Positions 8,218 through 16,359 of a stretch of DNA of 64,000 nt are shown piece by piece. The notes under the pieces are model-generated. The model was not told the DNA's origin. It was given only the letters and a program-made list of their open reading frames with translations, and searched no databases. The translations under genes and the position numbers were made by a program. The stretch is taken from assembly GCF_021365465.1 (NCBI RefSeq), contig NZ_CP089932.1, positions 2,108,001 through 2,172,000 of the forward strand, in the 5' to 3' direction. Source of the stretch: Erwinia tracheiphila. Lineage in GTDB: Bacteria > Pseudomonadota > Gammaproteobacteria > Enterobacterales > Enterobacteriaceae. Each line of letters starts with the position of its first letter. Positions within the stretch are counted from its first letter, which is position 1.

Positions 8218-8499
8218 TCAGCTACCTGCTTTTTGGCGAAATTTTTTTACGTGCCGCAGAACCGTATTGAGGCTGATACCGAGAACCCGTGCGGTATCGC
8301 GACATCCGGAACCATTCATGGCCATATTAACAATGGTCTGGTGTGTGTCTGGTTTGGCACCGGAGTAGCTAAAATTGAGCTGAAAGGTCTTTGAACAATG
8401 CTTGCAGATGTAACGTTGGGCACCGGATGCTGAATGTCCGTTACATCGTACAGCATGAGTTTCATTGCACTGAGGGCAGACGACATCAACTTTAGCCAT
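8218..8499 (-). CDS. insA: IS1 InsA-type regulator/DNA-binding protein
   Basis: 93 residues matching IS1 InsA: an N-terminal zinc-finger-like part (CPQCNETHAVRCNGHS, YICKHCSKTFQL) and a C-terminal helix-turn-helix (GCRDTARVLGISLNTVLRHV). InsA binds the IS1 ends and represses transposition, and it forms the N-terminal part of the transposase. The gene ends after an A7 tract (about 8252-8258), the place where IS1 frameshifts into insB. Confidence 0.87.
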   Translation of the reverse strand: MAKVDVVCPQCNETHAVRCNGHSASGAQRYICKHCSKTFQLNFSYSGAKPDTHQTIVNMAMNGSGCRDTARVLGISLNTVLRHVKKFRQKAGS

Positions 8500-8552
8500 A
8501 TGTTACATCCAAAGCGCAAAGCATACGTGATCAGCAAGTCTGCGTCACGACC

Positions 8553-8627
8553 TAATATAGATACAACAAGGGGTGATACTCCAGGAGTTATAGCTTCACC
8601 CGTCGACGAGAAAAAAACAGCATACAT
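8553..8627 (-). pseudogene. 5' fragment of a phage-like gene cut by IS1
   Basis: From ATG at 8627 the minus strand reads MYAVFFSSTGEAITPGVSPL and a few more residues before running into the right end of the IS1-like element. The start overlaps the end of the small gene upstream of it, a typical phage gene arrangement. I cannot name the family. Confidence 0.4.
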
Positions 8628-8634
8628 AAATAAT

Positions 8635-8642
8635 AAAAACTG
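8635..8642. repeat. Target-site duplication, left copy (AAAAACTG)
   Basis: AAAAACTG immediately left of the IS256-family element, identical to the bases immediately right of it at 9958-9965. An 8-bp duplication is standard for this family. Confidence 0.92.
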
Positions 8643-9957
8643 GAGACTGTAATTAAAATTGTGTAATTGCCTGTTTTTGATATGTTCACTCCAACAATGG
8701 AGACAGGCAAATTATGGACGAGAAGAAACTTAAGGCCCTTGCTGCTGAACTGGCCAAAGGCCTCAAAACTGAGGCCGGCCTTAATCAGTTTTTCCGCATG
8801 CTCACGAAGCTGACCGTTGAAACGGCACTCAATGCAGAACTGACTGACCACCTCGGGCATGAGAAAAATGCCCCTAAAACCGGCACCAATACCCGCAACG
8901 GCTACTCTTCGAAAACGCTGCTGTGCGACGGCGGTGAAATCGGGCTAAACACGCCGCGCGACCGGGAAAATACCTTTGAACCTCAGCTGATTAAGAAGAA
9001 TCAGACGCGTATCACGCAGATGGACAGCCAGATTTTATCCTTGTATGCCAAAGGCATGACCACGCGGGAAATCGTCGATACGTTCAAAGAGATGTACGAT
9101 GCTGATGTGTCACCGGCCCTGATATCAAAAGTCACGGATGCCGTTAAAGAGCAGGTCGCCGAATGGCAGAATCGCCAGCTGTATGCGCTCTATCCCATTG
9201 TTTATCTGGACTGTATTGTTGTTAAGGTTCGTCAGAATGGCAGCGTGATTAACAAAGCGGTGTTCCTGGCGCCGGGCATCAATACCGAAGGCCGGAAAGA
9301 GCTTCCGGGGATGTGGCTGGCTGAAAATGAAGGTGCAAAGTTCTGGCTGAACGTGCTGACGGAACTTAAAAATCGCGGCCTTCAGGACATCCTGATTGCC
9401 TGCGTGGATGGCCTGAAGGGCTTCCCGGATGCGATAAACAGCGTCTATCCGCAGACTCACATCCAGCTGTGCATCATCCACATGGTGCGTAACCGCCTGA
9501 AATACGTGGCGTGGAAGGACTACAAAGCGGTCACAGGCGGGCTGAAAACCGTTTATCAGGCACTAACAGAAGCGGCCGCACGGATGGCGCTGGATGCGTT
9601 CGCCGAAGAATGGGATGACAAATATCCACAAATCAGCAAAAGCTGGCGTGCGCACGGGGAAAACCTCGATACGTTCTTCGGCTATCCGTCTGACATCCGA
9701 AAAGCTATCTACACCACGAATGCCATTGAGTCGCTGAACAGGGTGATCCGTGCCGCCATTAAGAAACGCAAGGTATTCCCGACGGATGACTCAGTGCGAA
9801 AGGTTATTTACCTGGCAATCCAGTCGGCATCGAAAAAATGGAGTATACCGGTCCAGAACTGGCGGCTGGCGATGAGCCGCTTTATTATTGAGTTCGGTGA
9901 CCGCCTGAGCGATCACCTTTGACGTGGTGGCAGTTACACAGAATTATTTACAGGGTC
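8643..9957 (+). mobile_element. IS256-family insertion sequence (1315 bp, intact)
   Basis: Ends are imperfect inverted repeats of about 29 bases: the left begins GAGACTGTAATTAAAATTGT and the right, read inward, GACCCTGTAAATAATTCTGT, and both continue GTAA-TGCC. The element is flanked by a perfect 8-bp direct repeat and carries one intact transposase gene. The perfect duplication and intact gene indicate a recent insertion, later than the decay of the host prophage region. Confidence 0.93.
8714..9922 (+). CDS. tnpA: IS256-family transposase (mutator type)
   Basis: A 402-residue DDE transposase of the IS256/IS285 group. The catalytic residues lie in YLDCIVVKV (first Asp), IACVDGLKGFPDAI (second Asp) and TTNAIESLNRVIRAA (Glu), and the LCIIHMVRNRLKYV motif of the family is between the second Asp and the Glu. 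The N-terminal part has the family's ELTDHLGHEKN and NGYSSKTL region. Full length and uninterrupted, with GGAGA 11 bases before the ATG. Confidence 0.93.
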   Translation: MDEKKLKALAAELAKGLKTEAGLNQFFRMLTKLTVETALNAELTDHLGHEKNAPKTGTNTRNGYSSKTLLCDGGEIGLNTPRDRENTFEPQLIKKNQTRITQMDSQILSLYAKGMTTREIVDTFKEMYDADVSPALISKVTDAVKEQVAEWQNRQLYALYPIVYLDCIVVKVRQNGSVINKAVFLAPGINTEGRKELPGMWLAENEGAKFWLNVLTELKNRGLQDILIACVDGLKGFPDAINSVYPQTHIQLCIIHMVRNRLKYVAWKDYKAVTGGLKTVYQALTEAAARMALDAFAEEWDDKYPQISKSWRAHGENLDTFFGYPSDIRKAIYTTNAIESLNRVIRAAIKKRKVFPTDDSVRKVIYLAIQSASKKWSIPVQNWRLAMSRFIIEFGDRLSDHL

Positions 9958-9965
9958 AAAAACTG
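9958..9965. repeat. Target-site duplication, right copy (AAAAACTG)
   Basis: Second copy of the 8-bp direct repeat flanking the IS256-family element. Confidence 0.92.
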
Positions 9966-10150
9966 TGAAAAAAATCCTTTTAAACCTCTTAGCCAAATCC
10001 CTGACAATGCCCTCAAGCGTACCACCAAAGTTATCGATATTATTCTGAAGTTTCCGTAATTCCTTCACCGTAAAACCTGATGCAAGAAGACGATTTTTAC
10101 TAAAATCCATAGCCATTTAATCAAATTCCTTATCCTAATCAACCCGGCAC

Positions 10151-10255
10151 TTATTCTTCAATTTTTTTTATACCATCCTTACTGGATCCTGATTCCGGTA
10201 ATTTTTCTTCGCTTACTTTCATCCCTAAATCGCCAATGTACCGTTGGTCATCATA
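10151..10255 (-). pseudogene. C-terminal piece of a phage-like gene
   Basis: The minus strand reads YDDQRYIGDLGMKVSEEKLP and then ESGSSKDGIKKIEE before a TAA at 10151. It begins right after the stop of the integrase fragment, so it has no start of its own and seems to have lost its N-terminus at that junction. Family unknown. Confidence 0.35.
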
Positions 10256-10635
10256 TCAATAATCGATCCCTGGGTACACGTATTCAACATCCTTATCCAT
10301 TATGCCGCAGTACGCAAGCGTGACAGCCTGTGACGAATGCCCATAAAGTTTCGTGAGAGTTGGCTGGCTCACTCCTCTCTGTAGTGCCTGATAGCCCATA
10401 GTTTTTCGGGGCGTATGTGCAGCAATTGTCAGATTTAAACGCTCACCTGCTTCCTTGAATTTTGTTGAAACGCTCACTCTACTGATGGGCTTGCCTTTGG
10501 CCCGGTTGCTCTCCACCTCAAACAGAAACGTATGAGCGGGATTACCTGCCCTGCGTTGTGCTACCAATTCCAGTGCTTTGGGTGTGCGCAAAATTGCCCG
10601 GATTTTGCCAGTTTTCTTATCCTTCACATTACAGC
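10256..10635 (-). pseudogene. Tyrosine recombinase (phage integrase), C-terminal fragment
   Basis: About 120 residues of a phage integrase catalytic domain: DKKTGKIRAILRTPKALELV, then the HxxR box as AAHTPRKTMGYQALQRG, the LYGHSSQAVTLAY box with the second His and the nucleophilic Tyr, and a short tail ending PGIDY. The N-terminal half and the first catalytic Arg are missing. Upstream the frame continues as unrelated sequence because the antisense tape-measure fragment begins there, so the junction is near 10635. Confidence 0.75.
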
Positions 10636-11375
10636 ACAGAAATTTAAACAGTTCGGCGCTGTAAGAAAGCTTTCTGAAGAGTACAAAAATGGAAATCTGG
10701 ATTTGCGTGAGATGAATCAATCCATGCGTCATTTATTAGCTGATACTAAACGCCTGGCGGCGGCTAACCGTGCTAATAACAGAGAGGTAGCACGAGCAAA
10801 TAAAAAATCACATCGACCAGAACGGGGCATTGGCGTTGGTGGTGCTGGCCTTGCACTGGCAGGAGTTGCGGGATTAGGTGCTTTAGGTCTGTCAATGGCT
10901 TCAGGTGCAACTGAACGGGCTATCCAGTTGCAGGCAGAACGCCAGGAAATACAACAGCGCAGGGATAAATTTCGGGGATAACGAAGCGGCTGCATTACAG
11001 ATGGTTGTGGCGCAGAATACTGGTTTCAATTTATTGTTTGAAAAACCGGGAGACATCCAGAAAGATTTATCTGATCGGCAGGGTGAATTGGCACAGGGCC
11101 AGTTTACCAGGAATAAAAAAACTGGAAAAACTTCCTTCACTGGAGGCGGCGAAATGGGGGATTGGGTTAATGCTGCGATGACGGCAGGCATTAACGGTCA
11201 ATCAGCATTAAAACAGATTCAAAACCTACGTGGACCAGTAGACGCAGCTGCATGGCTAAAAAACCTGCAGAAAACCGGAAAACTGGCCTCAGAGCAGCTA
11301 ACTTTCCTGTCTGAAAAGGTGAATGATTTTAGCTATGTGGTTAATTCTGTTTCTGGGAACGGGCAGAACGTCATA
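10636..11375 (+). pseudogene. Phage tail tape-measure-like protein, internal fragment with frameshift
   Basis: An Ala/Gln/Lys-rich helical region (LSEEYKNGNLDLREMNQSMR, KRLAAANRANNREVARANKK), then a Gly/Ala hydrophobic stretch (GLALAGVAGLGALGLSMASG) and ERQEIQQRRDKF, typical of tail length tape-measure proteins. At a GGGG run (about 10975) the frame shifts and continues DNEAAALQMVVAQNTGFNLL to [20 protein letters not shown], where it meets the ycdX remnant. Both ends are missing. A tape-measure assignment rests on composition and layout, not on a specific match. Confidence 0.5.
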
Positions 11376-11648
11376 GAGAGGGAGCTAACTGTCAGGAGAT
11401 TGTCACTGCCGTTAGCGATGCTGGCGGCTGGATTGTCTTTGTATCGGATTCCCAGACGGCGTTTACGCTCGGAAATTTTGAACACTGTCTGCGTATTGTT
11501 AATGCAGTGGATTTTCCCAAAGATCGCATATTAAATGTTACGCCGCGTAGGCTGCTGAATTTCCTGCAGCGGCGCACGGGTAAAGAAATTACTGAATCCG
11601 CTTGTCTGTGACGCTGTCACTTTTAATTGCCTGGATGGATATCCTGAC

Positions 11649-12209
11649 ATGAATGAATTTTCCGTTATCTGCCGTATTTTAGGATCGTTATTTCATCGAC
11701 AGCCTCAGGACCCACTGCTGCTGCCTCTTTTTACCATGCTGCGTGAAGGCAAACTCCAGCCACAGTGGCCGCTGGAGCAGGATGAACTGTTGATCCGGCT
11801 CCAGCTCAACAGCGATCCACAGGCGTTGGCAGCCGATTACAATGCGCTGTTTGTTGGCAGCGATTGTCGCGTTTCGCCTTTTGGATCCCATTGGGAGAAC
11901 GGGCCTAAGGAAATTGAGATCCGGGATTTTTTACAGAGTCGGGGAATGCCACTTACCGATTCGCCTGCTGACCATTTTGGCGCTTTACTGCTTGCATCCT
12001 CCTGGCTTGAGGATCGGTCGCAGGAAGATGAGAGCGAGGCGCAGATTGCTCTGTTTGACCGCTACATGTTGCCCTGGTGTGGCGCTTTCCTCGGCAAGGT
12101 GGAAGCACATGCGAAGACGGCATTTTATCGCACCCTCTCCCTGTTAACCCGGGAAGCGCTACAGGCAATGCGTGACGAGCTGGCTGAGGAAACAGACACA
12201 GGTGCCTGA
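11649..12209 (+). CDS. ycdY: Molecular chaperone YcdY (TorD/DmsD family)
   Basis: 186 residues matching E. coli YcdY (MNEFSVICRILGSLFHRQPQ, DYNALFVGSDCRVSPFGSHW, DHFGALLLASSWLEDRSQED, MLPWCGAFLGKVEAHAKTAF). The family is the all-helical redox enzyme maturation chaperones, of which the pattern ExxPxDH appears here as PADHFG. In E. coli YcdY partners with the YcdX phosphatase and increases its activity. Here ycdX is a pseudogene, so this chaperone has lost its known partner. It starts 37 bases after the ycdX stop, as in an operon, and is intact. Confidence 0.93.
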   Translation: MNEFSVICRILGSLFHRQPQDPLLLPLFTMLREGKLQPQWPLEQDELLIRLQLNSDPQALAADYNALFVGSDCRVSPFGSHWENGPKEIEIRDFLQSRGMPLTDSPADHFGALLLASSWLEDRSQEDESEAQIALFDRYMLPWCGAFLGKVEAHAKTAFYRTLSLLTREALQAMRDELAEETDTGA

Positions 12210-12402
12210 GTCTGGCAGATAACGCTGCCATAAGTATGGCGCATATTTTCTATGGTGGATGCTTTATGCGTCAGCAACAGAAAAGATGCTGCTGCATTAG
12301 CATAGCAGCGAATATCTATGTGAAAAAAAGTGATATGACAGAGCATTGACTGCGTGTCATTCTGCCCGCTAAAAGCAGATTAATGATGAGGATACACTAA
12401 TA

Positions 12403-13116
12403 ATGGTCAGTTCTTCTCTTCCCTTAGCTATTATCCAGCTTGAATCGCCGCCCGAGGCGGTGTTAGCCCGCGCAGGAGAACAGTATCACTGGTTTGTAGC
12501 GGCGCTGGGGCTTAAAGAGGGCGAATTTATCGTGGTTCGTCCCGATCTTGGTGAAACCTTACCCGATCCAGCCTGCGTTACGGCAGCGATCCTGACAGGT
12601 TCCTGGGCGATGGTGACCGACCATGCAGACTGGAGTGAGCGCACCGCTGCCTGGATACGCAGTGCGGTGGACAACGGTCTTCCTTTGCTGGGCGTTTGCT
12701 ACGGACACCAGCTTATGGCCTATGCGTTAGGGGGGCAGGTGGCAGACAATCCTAAAGGCTGGGAGCGCGGGCAGCAGCGCCTTGAGACGCAGCCGGGCTG
12801 CCAGTACGATCCTTTACTGAGTCAGCTACCGGGACAGTTCAATGCCTGGCTTTCACACCGCCAGTCGGTACTTAAGCCACCGGCGGGCGCAACGGTACTG
12901 GCCACCTCGGCACTGGATGCGTGCCAGATCATCCGCTACAGCCCGTCAGCTCTGTCTTTCCAGTTCCATCCTGAGTTTACCGCAGAAATTATGATGGCCT
13001 GTTTACCTGACAGACCGCAGGAAAACGGCGTTATGCAAGAAAGCGAGCCGGTCTGGCCACGTCGCTTGCTGCAGGCTTTTCTTCAGCAGCGAAGTCCGCT
13101 GAGTCAGACGGGCTGA
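12403..13116 (+). CDS. Class I glutamine amidotransferase-like protein
   Basis: 237 residues of the GATase1 fold, close to the YfeJ/GMP-synthase-like amidotransferases. The nucleophile elbow is GVCYGHQLMAYALGG (Cys at about residue 99), preceded by AILTGSWAMVTD, and the catalytic His-Glu pair is in SFQFHPEFTAEI. The fold releases ammonia from glutamine or acts on related gamma-glutamyl substrates. There is no synthase domain, so the acceptor substrate is unknown. It stands alone between ycdY and a broken glycosyltransferase gene. E. coli K-12 has no gene at this position. Confidence 0.82.
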   Translation: MVSSSLPLAIIQLESPPEAVLARAGEQYHWFVAALGLKEGEFIVVRPDLGETLPDPACVTAAILTGSWAMVTDHADWSERTAAWIRSAVDNGLPLLGVCYGHQLMAYALGGQVADNPKGWERGQQRLETQPGCQYDPLLSQLPGQFNAWLSHRQSVLKPPAGATVLATSALDACQIIRYSPSALSFQFHPEFTAEIMMACLPDRPQENGVMQESEPVWPRRLLQAFLQQRSPLSQTG

Positions 13117-13308
13117 TTCTTTTTCGCCGTCGGCAGCGCGCTGACGGCTTGCATTGCCTTTCCTCATGGAGCGTATTCGCCCGGTTCAGCCGTTTTACAC
13201 CACAGGTCTGAGCTGGCTGCACGCTCCCGTTAACCATCGGGCTACGATCTGCGAACAACCCCGCCCGCGTATTGTCGACGCTTTCAGGAAATATACGACG
13301 CCTGTTGA

Positions 13309-14205
13309 GGGAACTTACCGGATGAAATCATCGTTATTGATGACGGTTCTGACGACGGCTCGGATCGGCTGATTGAGCAATACAGCGAGCTGCATCCGCA
13401 TATAACCTTACTGCGTAACAACCACAGTGACGTGAACGCTGCCCGTAACAAAGGGCTGGGCGTGGCGACGGGGCAGTTCATCTATTTTATGGATTCGGAT
13501 GATTTTATTGCGCCGGGACTGTTTACCGATTTTCTCCGCGAACTGCGTGTCTGTCCGCAGCTGGAGCGTTACGGCTTCTCAGCAGAAATATTCCCTGACG
13601 TTCCGGTGGAACAGAGAAAATACACCCGCAGCCATATGTGTACGGTGCAGGGGGAATTTGCGGGCGGCCCGGAAATGCCACGTAACCTGATTGCTAACCA
13701 TTCCGCGCACAGCGTATTGTGGTCAGGCATCATTTCCAGAGCGCTTATTGACCGTACCCACAGCGAGTTTCTGCCAGTGCAGAACCATGAAGACGCGCCT
13801 TTTATGTTCACGCTGTACCTGCAGGCCACTCGGGTGTTCTTTACCAGAAACAGCTATTATTTCAAGCGCTACACGCTAAACTCGCGGTCGGTGAATACCC
13901 GTGATTTTTCCTGGGTCAGGAACTATTTTATCGTTCGCGAGGGAACAGAAAGGACACTGCGTGCGGCCGGGCAGCCTCTGGATCGTCAGCTTTTGGATAG
14001 CTATTATTTTCCGGTGATGCCTGGCTGCCTGATGATGGTCAGAAAGCATCGCATGGAAGCGCCAAAAGAGTACCAACTGCCGTTCAACATGCTGGCGTGC
14101 CAGATGACCCGCAATAGCGTGAAGATGAGTCTGGTATGGTATTGTCATCCACTTTATAACACCCTGATGTTGTTCAAAAAGAAGCTTTCAGGCTTCACCG
14201 CCTGA
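13309..14205 (+). pseudogene. Family-2 glycosyltransferase, N-terminus lost
   Basis: The open frame begins after a TGA at 13306 and gives GNLPDEIIVIDDGSDDGSDR, then NNHSDVNAARNKGLGVATGQ and FIYFMDSDDFIAPGLF. These are the nucleotide-sugar binding and DxD (DSDD) motifs of GT-A family 2 enzymes. The first beta strand (usually VSVIIPxYN) and a start codon with a ribosome site are missing; RFQEIYDAC just before the TGA may be a remnant. The C-terminal 250 residues are open to MLFKKKLSGFTA. It probably acted on a surface polysaccharide. An ORF from a TTG or ATG further in would lack the binding site. Confidence 0.7.
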
Positions 14206-14400
14206 CACAGCCAGCCGGAAAGAGTGACAGCATGATGCGGGCAGATTGCGTCAGAGCAGTTTTCCAGCCATGCCACTGACGCCTGGGCAGTCGGGAGAGT
14301 TGCCCGGCACAATATAAGGATTACATGTGGTTATGCGAGGCGTTGGTCGGCAGATATTGCCAGCAGACACGCAGACGTATAGTGTTAGCAGATTGTCTTT

Positions 14401-14430
14401 TCCTCCGGCGTTTGCTTCGCCGGAGCCAGG
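14401..14430 (+). promoter_or_regulatory. Hairpin in the hemB leader
   Basis: CTCCGGCG and CGCCGGAG form a perfect 8-bp stem around TTTGCTT, 20 bases before the hemB start. No T run follows. It may only stabilise the leader, or be a remnant of a terminator for the preceding gene. Confidence 0.4.
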
Positions 14431-14449
14431 TTCCCAGAACGAGGTTCTT

Positions 14450-15427
14450 TTGTCCAGTTATTCGCCAAATTTACGTCCACGTCGTCTACGCCAGTCCTCA
14501 TCCCTTCGCTCACTCCTTCAGGAAACCACTCTCAGCCTGAACGATCTTGCGCTGCCGATTTTTGTTGAGGAAGAACTGGATGATTATAAAGCTATTCAGG
14601 CGATGCCCGGTGTGTTGCGCATACCGGAAAAACGTCTGGCTTTTGAAATTGAACGTATTGCAAAAGCGGGCATTCTTGCGGTCATGACTTTTGGCATTTC
14701 TCACCATACGGATGCCGATGGAAGCAATACCTGGCAGAAGGATGGCCTGGTTTCCCGCATGGCGCGGATCTGCAAAGAAACCGTCCCTGAAATAATTGTG
14801 ATGTCAGATACCTGCTTTTGTGAATATACCAGCCACGGCCATTGCGGTGTGCTGCACGAAAATGGTGTTGATAATGATGCCACCCTGGTGAATCTGGGCC
14901 GACAGGCGGTGGCGGCAGCGCAGGCCGGTGCGGATTTTATTGCTCCCTCGGCAGCAATGGACGGTCAGGTCGCAGCCATTCGCCACGCGCTGGATAATGC
15001 AGGATTTACCGATACTGCGATCATGTCTTACTCGACAAAGTTTGCCTCTTCCTTTTATGGTCCGTTTCGTGAAGCGGCGGGGACTTCCCTGAAGGGAGAT
15101 CGCAAAACCTATCAGATGAATCCAATGAATCGTCGGGAAGCACTCCGTGAATCATTGATCGATCAGGCGGAAGGGGCCGATGCATTGATGGTAAAACCCG
15201 CCGGAGCCTACCTGGATATTATTCGTGAAGTGCGTGAACGCACTGAACTTCCTCTTGCTGCCTATCAGGTCAGCGGTGAGTATGCGATGATTAAATTTGC
15301 GGCTCAGGCCGGGGCGATCGATGAAAGGGATGTGTTTCTGGAAAGCCTTGGAAGCATTAAACGTGCCGGGGCCGATCTTATTTTCAGCTATTTTGCCCTG
15401 GAACTGGCGGAAAAAAATCTGCTGTAG
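14450..15427 (+). CDS. hemB: Delta-aminolevulinic acid dehydratase (porphobilinogen synthase)
   Basis: Condenses two 5-aminolevulinate molecules to porphobilinogen in haem synthesis, in the cytosol. The 325 residues match E. coli Hem[21 protein letters not shown] at the start, the metal-binding cysteines in [15 protein letters not shown], and the two active-site lysines in [13 protein letters not shown] and [11 protein letters not shown]. The frame is open upstream, but homology begins at [13 protein letters not shown], so I choose the TTG at 14450, which has GAGG 5 bases before it. It is a single gene here with pseudogene debris on both sides. Confidence 0.93.
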   Translation: MSSYSPNLRPRRLRQSSSLRSLLQETTLSLNDLALPIFVEEELDDYKAIQAMPGVLRIPEKRLAFEIERIAKAGILAVMTFGISHHTDADGSNTWQKDGLVSRMARICKETVPEIIVMSDTCFCEYTSHGHCGVLHENGVDNDATLVNLGRQAVAAAQAGADFIAPSAAMDGQVAAIRHALDNAGFTDTAIMSYSTKFASSFYGPFREAAGTSLKGDRKTYQMNPMNRREALRESLIDQAEGADALMVKPAGAYLDIIREVRERTELPLAAYQVSGEYAMIKFAAQAGAIDERDVFLESLGSIKRAGADLIFSYFALELAEKNLL

Positions 15428-16359
15428 CGTGCTGGTGCAATGTATTTCAACGCCTTTGACCGCCCGAAACGTTCTTACAGGCACTCAGTGACGGGCGGTC
15501 TTACCTGCGTTAGCTGGCCCGATTAAGAGGCGGTAGGCCGTGTCGAGCAAGCGTTCGGTTATCTGTTTGGCTCACAGGATGAGAAAATTTCTGAACTGGC
15601 CCGGATGGCGGCAGTATGTGATGTCTATGATGTGATAACCTCTGACAGAGCGTACAAGGCAGGCTGGAATCCGTCCAGCACCATGCGTAAAATGGCCAGC
15701 TGGGAAGGGTATTTGGGCCGGATAATTTTTATACTGTTGTTAAGGCGGTAGGAATCTATCCGGTGGGTTCATTGGTGCCTGGCTTCGGGGCGGGTGGTGG
15801 TGGCTGAACCCGGAGAGTTGTCGTTATTGCAGCCTAAAGTCTGCGTTTTTTAGTCCATGAGGACCAGACAATACCTGAGACGTGAGATAGTTAATCTTTC
15901 TGATAGCGACTGTCCCGACAGTATCGCCGGTCCGGAGGATGTCACCGACTGGTGTGGCATCAATATTAATGATTTGTGGATGCGATCCGTTGCCTGACTG
16001 CACTCGTTGTTCGCTGATTTCATGACCTCTTTTTTCATGTCGGCTCTGAATTTATGCCGCCGCTGTACCAGCTTAAACCCTGGTTCTGGCAGTTCGAAGC
16101 CTGGCAACTATACTAATAATGATGTTGTTACCTGAGTAACAACGGGGTGAGGTCAGAGGTGAACCTGCTGTAAAGACCCGCGAGGAAGGGACGTTCACAA
16201 CACTGAAATCTGCCCGTAAGTACTCTTCATCTTCTGCAGATAGCCCTTTGGGCGTTATTTGCTGTCGCTGTTTCCGGGCATACGGTGTCTGGTGCTTTCC
16301 GAGTCCTTCTCACCCCTTATCAACATACCGCCATGAGACATACCATCAGGAGAAAACGT
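15428..16359. other. Degenerate region between hemB and otsB
   Basis: About 930 bases without an intact gene. A perfect 9-bp stem (GACCGCCCG / CGGGCGGTC) around a 30-base loop lies at 15458-15505 after hemB. An HD-GYP remnant follows. A 46-codon plus-strand ORF at 15857-15997 (MRTRQYLRREIVNLSDSDCP) has no recognised family. The last 200 bases should contain the otsBA promoter, which is RpoS-dependent in E. coli; I cannot pick it out with confidence. Confidence 0.5.
15530..15807 (+). pseudogene. Remnant of an HD-GYP cyclic-di-GMP phosphodiesterase
   Basis: With frame changes the strand reads AVGRVEQAFGYLFGSQDEKI, SELARMAAVCDVYDVITSDR, AYKAGWNPSSTMRKMASWEG and then FYTVVKAVGIYPVGSLV. The central part is the conserved C-terminal end of HD-GYP domains (MAAVCDVYDVITSDRAYK), and the last part is the characteristic GIYPVGSLV extension. 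The N-terminal HD and GYP motifs are absent and the downstream part is out of frame, so the gene is dead. Confidence 0.75.

Larger units (their letters stand above)
7785..8552 (-). mobile_element. IS1-family insertion sequence (768 bp)
   Basis: The ends match as inverted repeats: GGTCGTGACGCAGA is identical at both ends and the similarity runs on to about 23 bases with four mismatches. The element is 768 bp, exactly the length of IS1, and encodes InsA and InsB on the minus strand. The flanks (CGTTTCGGG on the left, TAATATAGA on the right) share no 8-9 bp duplication and belong to two different genes, so one side has been lost in an adjacent deletion or recombination. Confidence 0.9.
8596..10116 (-). 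pseudogene. Small phage-like gene interrupted by the IS256-family element
   Basis: The minus strand from 10116 gives MAMDFSKNRLLASGFTVKEL, then RKLQNNIDNFGGTLEGIVRD and KRFKRIFFTVF, at which point the IS256-family element intervenes. Removing the element and one copy of the 8-bp duplication restores the frame, which goes on IIYVCCFFLVDG and stops at 8596. The original product would be about 65 residues, with a basic middle and a hydrophobic C-terminus (IFFTVFIIYVCCFFLV) that could be a membrane anchor. Family unknown. Placed among phage remnants, it is probably a phage gene. Confidence 0.55.
7086..11377. mobile_element. Composite phage-remnant and IS insertion in ycdX (4.3 kb)
   Basis: Between the two halves of ycdX lie, in order, a serine recombinase remnant (+), an IS1-like element, minus-strand phage-like gene pieces split by an IS256-family element, a tyrosine integrase fragment (-) and a tape-measure fragment (+). 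The pieces end abruptly against each other, so the block is a collapsed prophage region reshaped by deletions, not one unit. I see no direct repeats at the two ycdX junctions, so the att sites are not identifiable. Confidence 0.75.
6699..11611 (+). pseudogene. ycdX: YcdX PHP-domain phosphatase, decayed and split by a phage/IS mosaic
   Basis: The start MYPVDLHMHTVVSTHA carries the metal-binding HxH of the PHP superfamily. A TAG follows at once, then frameshifts, with recognisable pieces ADHGPDM-like, [17 protein letters not shown] and [18 protein letters not shown] up to [10 protein letters not shown] at about 7077. The C-terminus is found 4.3 kb later (about 11378-11611) as [18 protein letters not shown], then [14 protein letters not shown] and [13 protein letters not shown]. 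In E. coli YcdX is a zinc phosphatase needed for normal swarming and is encoded between ghrA and ycdY, as here. About 35 codons are missing between the two parts. Confidence 0.9.

Noticed and set aside
15458-15505. 9-bp stem after hemB as a rho-independent terminator
   Set aside because: The loop is about 30 bases and no T run follows, so it does not meet the usual pattern; noted only as structure.
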